Assembly (NCBI GenBank): GCA_033064195.1
Contig: JARBJD010000005.1
Location: forward strand, 1 to 64,000
Source: Blattamonas nauphoetae
Lineage: Eukaryota > Preaxostyla > Oxymonadida
DNA: 64,000 nucleotides
Reading direction: 5' to 3'
The translations under genes and the position numbers were made by a program. Below, piece after piece: positions 1 through 11,100 of this stretch; the stretch's first letter is position 1; the number at the start of each line of letters is the position of its first letter. Below the pieces are notes generated by a model, which saw only the letters and a list, made by a program, of their open reading frames with translations, was not told the DNA's origin and made no database searches.

Positions 1-288
1 GGTTGTTATTGAACGAGAGACTTCCAGAATCCTCGCTTTTCTCTAAGCTGTGTGTGGTTCGAAGTCAGGTGTCATCTGGACGCTGGAAAGGATAATTTGT
101 GCAATTGGATCATGGATGCATTTGTAATGTTCAAGTTAGCATCTAAGTCCGCGAACGAGGACAGAGAGAGGTTTTGTCTGATGAGGTGTTTACTCTAGTC
201 TGTGGTTCCTTGTAACATGTCACGTCGCTACAAATGTATCCTCAACACTATCCACTTGAATCTTCCAATTTCTCGATCTGCGATCTGT

Positions 289-780
289 TCAATCCTTCTT
301 TAGAATCGTGGAAATCGCATTGGGACTGTCGTCAGCGACAATTTGAACCAGCAAGCAGCAACTGTGCCCAAACTCGCCCAATAATTCAGATCGAAGAATT
401 TTGGCAAGAGTATTGTATATCCTATTAACGAAAACAGCCGACTTCTTGATTTGAAGAAGCGTTTGGATATCTTGATGACCAAACTCAATGGCCACAGAGT
501 CGACTGCGCTTAGAGAGCTGATTTAATCTGGTTGACTGGATCCATGAATATTACTCAGCTTCATTGATGCATTCAGGCGTGTTGGAGTGCGATGGGTGTT
601 TGGGATGTGGCAGACACTTGTGTCTTCTGTTTTATTTCTGTGCCAAAGGAGTCTGTGGCTTTGATGATGTAGCAGTGGGCGTGGTTTTAGCTTTGGTCAA
701 CCAACTGATGACGTTTGTTGTGGAAATGATGAAGACGATGGGAGAGAAATGGTCAATAAGATGAAGTGGAAAGCAGACTT
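289..780 (-). CDS. possible coding remnant, unknown protein
   Basis: I do not recognise a family. On the minus strand the frame ending near 289 is protein-like over about 160 codons: an amphipathic stretch (AIEFGHQDIQTLLQ, then SAVFVNRIYNTLAKILRSE) is preceded by a Ser/Thr-rich segment. One in-frame TAA (523-525) interrupts it although both sides look coding. No start codon or splice signal could be fixed. It lies downstream of the anoctamin-like gene on the same strand, so it could be a small separate gene or a relic. The plus-strand frames here are less protein-like. Confidence 0.28.
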
Positions 781-1426
781 TGAGCTGGCAAATGACGTTG
801 TTGTCAAAAAGTGTTCTTGTTGGAGATCATTCAGTGCGGATAGCTGCGATCCTGCGTCAGGATGTTGATTGTAGACTCTCCGATCTGCGACCGAAAGAAC
901 GACAAATAATGAACGAACATAACAGAGAAACAGCGTGAATTATCAAGAATTCCATATTAAGAATATATCCCATGTGGTCGGGCTGTTACCTGGTTTGAAT
1001 GATAGGCTTCGCTGAAAATCTCCAGAACATAGACTCTGTTCAGATATGTTGTCAGTAGGGATGTGTGGATATGCTTGGATAAGCTGAGATGAAAGGACAA
1101 GTTAGTAGTCGACATAAAGAAGTTTGATGTGACGGACTACAAAATAGAGATATGCGAATAGGAAGCTCCTTCTCTGACTCCATCTGGTACGTCAGACCCT
1201 CTGAGCGCAGGTAGATGCTCTGCTGCATCTTAAGCCCGATGATGTCGTCGAAGATGAGGATGAAGCCCACTTTCAGCTTGATCGCCCTGAATTCCGCGCG
1301 TCGATTTGAGCAGATGCAGTCTACAATCATGAGTGCATAAGAAATGAATCGAAGAATGCACAGAAACAAGATAAACGAAGAAAGAAAGCTGAAACCAGGT
1401 GAGATATGTTTAAGGGGTTGGATCGA
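781..1426. other. mostly non-coding, one exon-like block
   Basis: No convincing complete gene. On the minus strand about 1150-1330 reads as an exon-like block (FRAIKLKVGFILIFDDIIG, then LTYQMESEKELP) preceded by a plausible TTGTAG acceptor. I could not connect it to a gene. The rest shows nothing I can name. Confidence 0.3.
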
Positions 1427-1487
1427 TTAGAAGCAAGTTAAAATGTGAAAATTAATACGCACCAAATGAAGAAGGAAAGCACCTTGA

Positions 1488-4312
1488 TTAAGGATGCTTT
1501 TTCTTCTTGAGTTCGGGGTGAATGTCAAGGATTTGCTTCTTCTTCCGTTCTTCTTGTTTTCTGTAGAACTCCTCCATGTCCGTCTTGAATCGCTTCCTCT
1601 CACGCTCCTTCTTATCGTTTTATTTGACAAGGCTGAGCATATCCTCTTACATTTTCTGAAAAGGGAAATGAATTTGAGGAAGAGAAAGTAAGTCACCTCG
1701 TCCTCTTTGATCGATCTGCGCACCATTCTCGGGACCGCACTGACAGACAGCGCAATCGCCGCACGGACTGCCAGAAACAAGTTCTCCAGTGCCAACGCAG
1801 CAAGAAACTGGATGAAGAAAACAAACGCTGCGTTGTCGCAGTGGTTGGAGTGTAGCCTCCCGTGAAGAGGTCGGTCAGCTTGGCGCGGAAACAGTAATAC
1901 AGCTCGAGTGTGGTGAGCGGGATGGAGGCCCAGATGATCGTCGTGATCGACGTTTCCATCCACGACGTGTTTGGGCGAGTCGACGGGATCGGGTGTTGCT
2001 TTGTGTTGAGCAGCTTGTACCGCGCGGAGAGGGTGTCGAGCACGCCGCTGATGAGAGCCACGAGGGACGAGAGGGGCGAGATCGGAGTGAAGAAGGCGAT
2101 CTGCAGGATGTAGTTCAGCTTGTCCAGATACTGCTGCACGTAATCGTACTTGCCTTCGACTGCTCAAACTCGACTTCCGACATGCGTTTGTTGTACTCGT
2201 TCTCGTACTCCTGAACTCCCTCCGCTTCTCCCGCAGCTCCAGCATCAGCTCGCGTGGCACCACAGTCATTTTGGTGGACTGCCTGACCTTCTTCTTCTAC
2301 TTTTCTTTCTTCCCCTTCCGGGCCCCGCACGTCGTCTGGCTGTCTCCCCATTGTGTTCAGCCTGCTTTGTGTCTGGCTATACAGGTCTTGGCTCATCAGG
2401 TCCATACCGGGTGTTGGGTGTTGAAGCGCGACTGGTCGTCGTCCAAGTTCTTCACAGCGCCCTCTTCTTCCGTTCGTAGTGTCGTGTTTGTGCTCGTCTC
2501 CACACAGGACACTCCTGATCAGATTGCCAATGACAGTGTGTCCGAGCCCTCTTCAGGAACTGGAGGATGAGGAGGATGTTCGCACGAAGAGTGAGCTGCT
2601 TGAAGAGCTCGTCCTCGTTGGACGCTCTTCCCAGATCGGCTCTGGGCAAGATGATGAAGAACGAGAACGACGAGTTCACCAGCAGAAACACAACCATCTT
2701 CATCGTATACCACAATTCGTGCTTTTCCGACCGTTTGTGATTCTCAAACTCGGTCAGCCACACCGCCACTCGTCCATACAGTGACCACAGTACCATCTGC
2801 AGCACTCCGTTGATCAGGCCAGGCTTGCATCGGACGAGGAACAGTACAGCCTCCGAATCGGCCTGACATGAAATGTGCTGACAAGGTCTGCCTCGTAGAA
2901 CACAGTCGCCCACTGCCCCGCAATCGAGAGAGCGAGGAAGATGGCACTGACGATCCAGCTTACCACCGTCCGACACACTTTGAGTCGGGTGGGTAGACAC
3001 GTTCGGTGGCCGGTGATGTCTGAGAACTGCATCTTCCGATGAACACGGGTCGGATCATGTCTGGCTCGGTTGGTTTGAGGGAGTTTGTGTCGTACAGGCT
3101 GCGCGCGTTCTTTCGGCGCCAGAGACGGTCGAAAATGGAAGACCGGACGAAGATGATGACAACATCGACGAGCTACGCAATTGTTCGTGCAGTGCCTGTC
3201 CTGTCCACCTGGTCGAGGACGAAGACGACGATCCCAACCAATGCGAGGATGGAGAGTGACTTGATGAGGTATTCGTTGAACGCGAACTGTGCTGCAACCC
3301 TCTCAACCGAAATAGCTGGCAAGTGCATTGGGTGGCGTTCCTAGCCCGAACTTGTACCACTTCCACACCGACTTGAGGGATGAGGCTGTCCCCAAAGGGA
3401 ATGTCTCCAAATTTATCGTCGTTGGTAACCTCTATGGAAGTGAGGAGCGACCAGGCAAGTCACTTTCGCTCGGAAGGGTAGAAAAACACATTTGGCCGAT
3501 CAATCCCCGGAAAATCTTTCTGTGCTGAACGGTGAATCTGATGATGCCGGTGTCATCTTCGTTCGTGACGAACTCTTCTTTGAGAACCTTTTGATGTGGA
3601 GACGTTCCGCTTCGATACACAAGGCCTCAAATATGGCAGAAATTCGAAGAAGAATGTTCTTTCCGTCAACGCTCTTCTGTTCGTCGAAAGCGATTCTTCG
3701 GTCTGCGAGCTTGGTCATGATGAGCTGCTTGACTTCTCTCAATGTCTTTGCTGGTCTTCTGCTTCGACTTGGAAAAGAGTGCCACCTCGTTGACATCATC
3801 GTTGTTTTCAGTTTGTGCGACCTCTGCCATTTCAGCCTCTTTTACTGCTTTTCGTACTTTTGGTCTGTTTGTTCTCGTCGTTCTCTCGACTGTTCCAGCC
3901 GGATCTGTGCAATCTCGTCGTCAACCAAGTCTCCAGCACTTTTGTTAGCATCGCATTCGAGGTTCTCCGGAGGTCTACCACTTTAGCACAGACGTTCGAG
4001 CAGGCGCTTGATAACGTGTCTGTCTTCGGTTTTTCTTTAGATTTTTCTTCTGGATATTCGAGATGAGAATGGATGTGATGAGTGAGAGAATGCGGGTAGA
4101 GAACAGAAGATTCCATACGGCTGCCTCTTCAAGGATTTTGTCTCTTTCTCTTTGAACGATGGATGCTCTGTATTTTCAAAGACCAACATATAGTCAACAA
4201 TCTCAATTGGCTGTGAAGCTTCGTGGAGTTTGAGAAGATCCTTCAGCTCGACATCGTCTGCATTGGTGAGAGCCTTCGGGAACGGGTGGTTAGCGTGTGA
4301 TTGGAAGAGCAA
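1488..4312 (-). CDS. anoctamin / TMEM16-like membrane protein, frame broken
   Basis: TMEM16 proteins are dimeric multi-pass membrane proteins working as Ca2+-activated chloride channels or lipid scramblases. Family signatures occur in the right order on the minus strand: N-terminal dimerisation domain (IVDYMLVFEN near 4170; FDEQKSVDGKNILLRI near 3660), the first-helix motif around SYFG followed by ERVAAQFAF (about 3310), the RLWRRKNA linker with RPVFIG (3050-3150), WLTEFENHKR and FLLVNSSFSFF (2650-2760), then KYDYVQQYLDKLNYILQ (2110-2150) and a charged C-terminal tail. At least three junctions need a 1-nt change, all beside short homopolymers (near 3735, 3305 and 2154). Two in-frame TAA codons lie at 1647-1649 and 1620-1622. 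A 41-nt GT-AG intron at 1696-1656 and one ending near 4055 are likely. The first ATG is unresolved. Family call firm; gene intactness uncertain (assembly errors or pseudogene). Confidence 0.8.
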
Positions 4313-5055
4313 AATGAATGAATGGAAAATAATGAAGACCGAGAGATAAAAACTTTGACGACGAGTGGAAGGGTTCGAAGGGTATCAATCCAGAGATGAC
4401 CATATTTGGCCTCCTTTATGATTCACTTCATGACCAGATCCATAGTGACCTAAGTCAGATATGGACAATAAGCAATGCGTAACAAAGACAGACCTGGGAT
4501 GATATGAATGGTGGACGATTGGGTACCCTAAAATCTGAGATTGAAGTGAGATGACGAAATATATAGAACAGACTGTTTCCAGGATACTGATGGCCAATTA
4601 ATTCATGACAAAACTGCAGTAGACAGACAGCGAAATCGGAAAACACCCTTTTCAGGAATCCTCGGACATAACATCACGATTATGGTTCGATCACACTACA
4701 TTTGTCAATAGAACAGACTTGGAGATCAAAACATCAAGAATCTCAATTAAGAAAAACATACAATCTCAATTCGTGAAGGATTTACGGATTTTCGGAAATT
4801 CTCATTTTAAGGATGTGAGCTATGATGTCAAAAATATTGTCCCAGATGGCTGAAGAGCGCGTGTCCATTAGGATGACCGTGTCTCAGTCTCGATCTGTTG
4901 TCAGAACGAGAAGAAGACACAGATGGACAGGACGACGAGATCCTGAAGAGGCAGAGAGAGACAATGAAGAGAGAGGAGGAAGAAAGATGGCAGAAGAGCA
5001 ATAACGATGAGAAGAGGAGAAGAAACACAAACCACATTCTCGATGAAGTATTCCT
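4313..5055. other. spacer between two minus-strand genes
   Basis: Mostly AT-rich sequence with no supported gene between the anoctamin-like gene and the coiled-coil gene. From about 4880 a purine-rich stretch gives Glu/Arg-rich translations on the plus strand, probably low-complexity sequence or the 3' part of the coiled-coil gene. Confidence 0.4.
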
Positions 5056-7812
5056 TCATTTTGAACGTTTCGAAGCATTCGCTGATCCTTCACATCTAGT
5101 CGAGAACGCTCTTCTGCCCATCCGTGTTCTCGTTGGCGGCGGTGAGCGAAGCGACGGTGCCGACTTGGCTGGAAATGTATTTGTTGAACTTGCGAGGCCT
5201 GCTTCGACCACTCTCCGCTCCATCTCCTTCTGCTGCTTCTCCACGTCGTGTTCTGTCACCGGCTGCATGTTCCGCTTCGATCGTTGTTTGCGAGGGGTCA
5301 TGCTGGGCACGTGCTTGGCGGGCGAGAGGGTGCGAGTGACAGCTTCTTTCCCTCTTCGTTTTGGCTGGCTAAGCAAGAGTGGGAACTTGGAGTGGCTGGA
5401 TTGTCGTTTGGGACTGCAGATCGCTTCGGGTCCGCCGCAACTGTGTCTTGTTCACTTCCTCACCCTTCTCCAGCGCGTAGGAGTACTCTCTCACCTTTCT
5501 CATGTCACTCTCAGTGAAGTGCATCATATACGATCCGATCTTGTCGCCGATGTCGTCCAAGTAGTGCGGTTGGTGTGAAGTGACGCTGGCAGGCTTGAAT
5601 TTCTCGATTGAGGAGAGTTGTGCAGCTGACTCGCTCACTCCAATACATTCTGTCTGCTTGTCGGTCGTGATGAGCCAGTCTTTGGAGAGAAGGTGCTCCA
5701 GTTCTGCGTTTTGGGCAAGGAGGGAAGAGACCTCGAAGGAGAGGGTGTCGATGCTGAAGGGAAGAAAGGAAAACAGAAAGGAGAATGATTGAGAGAGAAG
5801 GGCATGAAAGAACGAAGAGCAAAGACGATGAATGAGATGAGATGCACACCGCTGGTTGGATTCGTCGAGTGACTGGTTTGTTGCGGTCAGGTTGGCTTTG
5901 AGTGTGTCTCGCCTCAGTCGTGAGCTGATCAATGTTCGTGTGGAGTGTCTCGATGGAATGGCTCTTCTCTTTGTTCATCCCAATCCACTCATCCACAGGC
6001 ATCTGAGTAGTCCCATCAAAATAGGTAAAACTGGGATCAATTGATGTCAGTGCCTAAATTTGGACTGAGATCAAATTTCAACTCTTTTCCTTTGAGATTT
6101 TCTCATTATCACTTCATTAATCATGTTCAATTCACTTCTTGTTTTCACATAATGCTCTTCAATATTTCAGACAGCTCTTATTTCCCAAAAACACGCACGA
6201 TCACAATCACCAACACTTCTTTTCGATGTATTCCTTCATTGACTTTAGTCAGTGAGAAAACCATCAAAGAAGACATAATAACGCATTATCGACTTGGTTT
6301 TATAATTATTGTTGTAGAACAAACTGAAACAGCAGCACCCAAAGTTTGCATTTTCATGATCTATGAAGTGACCATTTTCCTTTTACTTTTTTCCATTCAA
6401 ATATCATATATAAGAAGACTTTTTGAAATGAAAGAAACGAAATGGTATTGTAGGTATTTAGTGGGATCAGATCCGACTGGGATCACTGGGATCAAATCAG
6501 AAGCCTGCTCATCCACCTCCCTCTTCGTCTCCTCCAACCGCGTGTTGTTCTCCCGCTCCATCTCCATCTTCTGCCTCGTCTACTCCAAACTCTTTTCCGG
6601 CGTGTTTTGTCTGTGGCCAGCGAAGCTGCCTCGAACTTGGAACTCTGACATTGTTTCGGTCAGTCGAGCGTTCTCCTCTGTGAGACGAGTCAGTTCGGAG
6701 TGTTCCTCAGCCGAGACTGAACCTATTGTTCGTAGTTCTTTTCATACTTCGCCTTGTCAGCCGAGCGCTGTCGTTCTACTTCGACGAGTGTTGCTTTCAA
6801 AGAATCGATTATTCGCAACAGATCTGCATTCGATGCAGAAGATGCGGATGTGTCGACGAGTTGTTCTAATTCCTGTTTCAGAGATGAGTCGACACTGCCA
6901 TCCTTCTGCTTGACCACTCCAATCTGCTGTTCGGCATCACTGTCCAATTCATTTGGAGAGAGACGGTGCTCTTCGGCTGTTGTTGGTGCTCATGTGAACT
7001 GCCTCGTTGCGACATGTGCATCTGAAGACGTTGTTGGCGGGGTGTCGTGTCAGATCAGCCGGACGAGTTGTGTTTTCCTGTTTGGGTTTTGGGTCCAGTT
7101 CAATCAAGTCGCTGTTGTCAGAATCATCCTTCTTGTCCTCTTCCTTCCGCTCTGGCTCGTCCTGCTTCCCGCGAGGAGCAATTGGTGGGTGGGTGGAGCA
7201 GGGTGAGGGGAAGCATAGCTCGCTTTGGGATCGGAGGAGAGTTGCAACTGTTGCTCTTGTCGACTCGCTGGTCATCTGAAAACACCCTGAGGTGGATGAA
7301 ATGGGGTGATATCTTTGGTGACCTCGCTTTCTGGTGGGCCTGAGGCTGGATCACAAGGGTTCTGATGAGATGGATTCCTGGACCTGCCGGCGGGCGAGCT
7401 CGGTGGTGAGAGACCCTGCAAGAGAAGGAGTGCCGCGACGACTTGTGTGAAGGTGCGTATGAGGCGTCTTCTCCGAGAACTCCTTCGCGACGTCGATTGC
7501 GTGCCTCACTGACTGGCTGTCTGGGAGGTGGCCATGAAGTCGTACTCGGCGGCGTTGGAGATCATCTCGAGCGCGTTGTCCATGTCGCTGTACCTCATCA
7601 GTCCCGCGCATCACCAGTCGCACAAGGCCAGATGACGCCCCCACGGGCAAAGGTGGGCTGGCCAGAGTTCTTTGTATAGGATTCATTGACTCGGCAACAT
7701 GTGTTAAATCATGTAAAGAGTGTCCAACATGATCTGAATGGTGATAAAGCAAGTTTACAACACGAATTGGTTGTGTCACGGTTCGTGTGATATTCTCTTC
7801 ATTCATGGACAA
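5056..7812 (-). CDS. coiled-coil protein, unknown function
   Basis: No family recognised. Minus-strand segments in order: a Lys/Asp/Glu-rich segment (7275-6950); a heptad-like coil (QQIGVVKQKDGSVDSSLKQE, 6930-6730); a second coil (ELTRLTEENARLTETMSEFQ, then KMEMERENNTRLEETKREVD, 6720-6490); PVDEWIGMNKEKSHSIETL (6000-5940); and a third coil (VSSLLAQNAELEHLLSK, 5735-5680) with a basic tail. A 96-nt GT-AG intron at 5849-5754 rejoins the frame in phase (NQ-R-IDTLSFEV). One frame change sits in the A-run near 6737 and one in-frame TAG at 6580-6582 is flanked by coil sequence on both sides. A 422-bp candidate insertion lies at 6040-6461. The exons 5' of 7275 are uncertain. Probably cytoskeletal or scaffold-like, but that is only a guess from the coils. 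Confidence 0.55.
6040..6461. mobile_element. candidate AT-rich insertion in coiled-coil gene
   Basis: A 422-bp AT-rich block separates two stretches of the coiled-coil gene. It is flanked by TGGGATCA on both sides (6032-6039 and 6462-6469), and dropping it with one copy joins the host frame (GSDP to SFTYFDGTTQMP). I see no terminal inverted repeat. The host sequence itself contains more copies of GGGATCA just to the right, so the duplication is weaker evidence than at the other sites. It is much longer than introns seen nearby. Confidence 0.4.
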
Positions 7813-8145
7813 ACATCGAACAATGGATGACTTTTAATCGTCTTGTGATGTTTGTTCCTCCAAATTCTCAATTAGATCTCCGGAGAACGAATTGATCATT
7901 GACTTTGTGTTGGTGGTTGATGAGCTTGTCGATAGATGTGGTAATCTTCTGAAAAATAGTGGTGGTGATGGAAAGAGGTGGTAGACGGGAAATTAGACAT
8001 CGACGATCTTATATTCTGAGAGAGGGGAGTTGAAATTAGATACCCTTTATTTGAAATTGAGTTCGACACAATTTAAATCAGATGCAGATAACCTAGATAT
8101 TGCAACTCGTTTCTAATTCACCTAACTTTGACTCACTGCTGAGAT
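7813..8145. other. intergenic, divergent spacer
   Basis: AT-rich sequence between the minus-strand coiled-coil gene and the plus-strand beta-helix gene. No ORF or repeat stands out. It should contain the promoters of both neighbours, but no element can be named. Confidence 0.4.
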
Positions 8146-11100
8146 ATTAGGATTTTTAAGTTCTTTTCGAATAAAAACGGGTTTATATTTAAAAACGGGT
8201 TTGTGGAGGGTCTATCACTTCTCGGAAACAGCATCGGCATGGGTTCGGTACGTAGGTTGAAGTTCGGCATGTAGGTCAAAGGTTCGGAATGTAGGTCTGA
8301 GTTCGGCAGGTAGGTCATTGGGATGAAATGGATTGAGACGCATTTTTGGGTGTTGTGAAGATGAAATTGTCGACAAATTTTGCTTTTTGATTCTGATCTA
8401 CTTGTTTTCAACTCGTTTTCACAAAAAAATGAGAGAGCAACAAATGAAGGAAGAGTGAAAGGGAACATATATTAAACATCGTATCAAAATGGTCGAGATT
8501 TGTGTGACTAATGTTGACGAAATATCCTTGATAGTCAGATCTGTCCACTTTCAAGTCGACTCGCTTTTCTATTTCTAGTCGTCAAACTGGATCATAAAAC
8601 GGAAAATGCAGTTAATATGCTATAAATGAGTGACATTGAGGGTGAAAGTTAGGAATCGAGCAAGATATAGTGTCAAATCTGTGGATGATACAATGATCAT
8701 CGATTCTGCTTCGACTATGTTGTACATCTCTTTTTTACATATTACATTCCCTTCAAATTCACCTTTAAGGCGTGATATTTCTATAATTCACATGATGAAT
8801 TGACAATGAGAAAGAAAAACGAAATTTTGACCCATCACGAAAGTGTTTCGTTTTCATTTCTCATCTCCAATTTTCACTCATCATGTCGCAATCCTCCATT
8901 AAATCATCAATTAAATGTGAATATTTGACGTTTATTGTCAGTATCATCTCATAGGAACAGAAAAGTGACAAACTTTGAATCAGCAGGTTGATCATCTGTT
9001 CCATCGAGTTGAATTTATGAATGGATGAAATTTTCAAATCGTGTGTATTTTCACCCTGGTCACTGTATCGTGATCTTTCTGCATTTTGAACTCTTCAATT
9101 TAGCATGAAAAAGGAGAAAGACCTACCATCCGAACCCATGCCACAGCATCTCTTCGCTTTCTCTGTCAAACACAGTCTTTCGCAATGTGTCGAACTTCGA
9201 TGCATCTCAAGCTCTTCCCGACGATGCATCGATGCAGACCACCCAAATTTCAGGCAGCCGATTGGACACCGTTCAGAATGGGCTGTATGGAACCATATTC
9301 CGAAACATCAACGGAGCAGGGACGTTTCTGGGGATGAATATGACAATCTTGAGCAACGACGCCACATATCAGACTTCGTTTGTCAACCAACCAGGCCTCC
9401 TATTTTCATCAAGTCAAACCCTCGAATCAGTGTACTTTTTCTCTCATGTCAAGGCGAGTTGGTCATCGTTCGTCCCTCCCGTCCCAACAACACAACTTCA
9501 GCTTCACAACGACATTTGGTGTGAAGACTCGGCTGACACGTCGAAGTCGAGCTGCATGGCGTATCACGTGTACCCCTTCACAAGCGGAACAGTGCATGTG
9601 TCGGATGGCTGTGAGGACCACGCGTTGTGTGGGAGTGTGGACGCACCGTGTTTGTCGATCTCGGCTGGAATGAATCAGATGAAGGAGACGAAGACAGTGA
9701 CGCTGAAGAATCCGTCTTCTTTGGATGTTGTGTTGACATCACTCGACTCGGCGTGGACTCTCACTCAAGCTTCTGGTGCTGGTCTCACTGTTTCACAAGC
9801 TGGATGCTTTTCTGTTGCTTCGTCCAATGCTCATCTGACTCTCTCCTCGCTTCTGATTTCTTTGGGAACGATGACAGCGGACAGCCTCGTTTCTGTGTCG
9901 GATGGTGAACTGATCATGGAAGCCTGCACGATCGGGGACGGAATCACTCCTATCCCAATCACACTCGGCACAGTTGTTGGAGGGATTCTGACACTCTCTG
10001 GAGCAAATACTCTGAAACTTGTGTCGTCCTCGTCACCGCTCTTCGTTGTCTCTTCTGGAAGTCTGACGATCGGTTCAGCCACATCTCTCACCCATCCATC
10101 AACAGCACGAACATCTGGGGTAGTGCTACGCGCAGTCCGCGTTTTGACTAGGGGCAGTCCGTTATTTTGTGCTAGGGGCAGTCCGACTATGCTAGGGGCA
10201 GTCCGTCCATTGCTAGAGGCAGTCCATCGTTTTCTGGGCTATTATTGGAAATATTCACTCTTTTATTTGAACCATGACCACAATTCTACATATTTTAATT
10301 CAAATTCAGTGAATGTTAAAGGATTAGTGAATTGATGACTGTAAATGAGGGCCTTTGTTTGATCTGACCGATTGTGAGAGATATGAGATGGATACGGTCA
10401 ATCAAATCGAAATGTCATTGATAGAGTAGAGAAAGATGCGATGTAGAGATGGTGTACCATATTACGACCATTTCAAGGTATGGTGAACATCTTTCTTACA
10501 GACTTTGTTTCTTGAAATGTATGAAGGGAATCGTGAAAAAAATTGCAAACATCTTTCATTTCTCCATTTCTCTCCTGATTTTGATGATTAGTTTTGTTCT
10601 CGATCCTCCTCTCTCTCGTCTCTCTCCGCCTCGTTCTCCTCGCAGCCTTCCCTCAACTTCACCAATCCGGCATGCTTAAACCGAAGAAGGATTCGGAGAA
10701 TCTGCAGTTTCCCGCTTTCTTTTATTCTCCCCATCTCCTTCTCTTCTTCGCTAGATCTTGTGGTGTCTCCTCTGGTCTTCCTGATCTTCTCCTCTCTGTC
10801 GACGACATTTGTGCCGCCAACACCCCACTCCCCTCACTCCCTCCCACTCTTCTTCCGCCTCTCGAAATCCGACCTCCCCTCCTCTTCCATCTTCACCGCC
10901 GACGCCATCCACCACAGCTCGCCCTCCATCCACTTGTCCTCTCTCTCTAGTTTTCCTTTTCCCATCCGTTAAGTGAATGTTCTCCATTCCTTCTCGTCCC
11001 TTCCTCGTCTCAGGTTTTTCTTCCCTCTCACACCTGGTCCCAATCTCCTCGAACTCCGACTTGTTCCTCTCTGCCTCCCCCACTCCTTCCAACGACCCGG

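Noticed and set aside
1427-2269. 280-residue Arg/His-rich protein on the minus strand
   Set aside because: It is mostly an alternative frame of the anoctamin-like gene; the hydrophobic frame matches the family.
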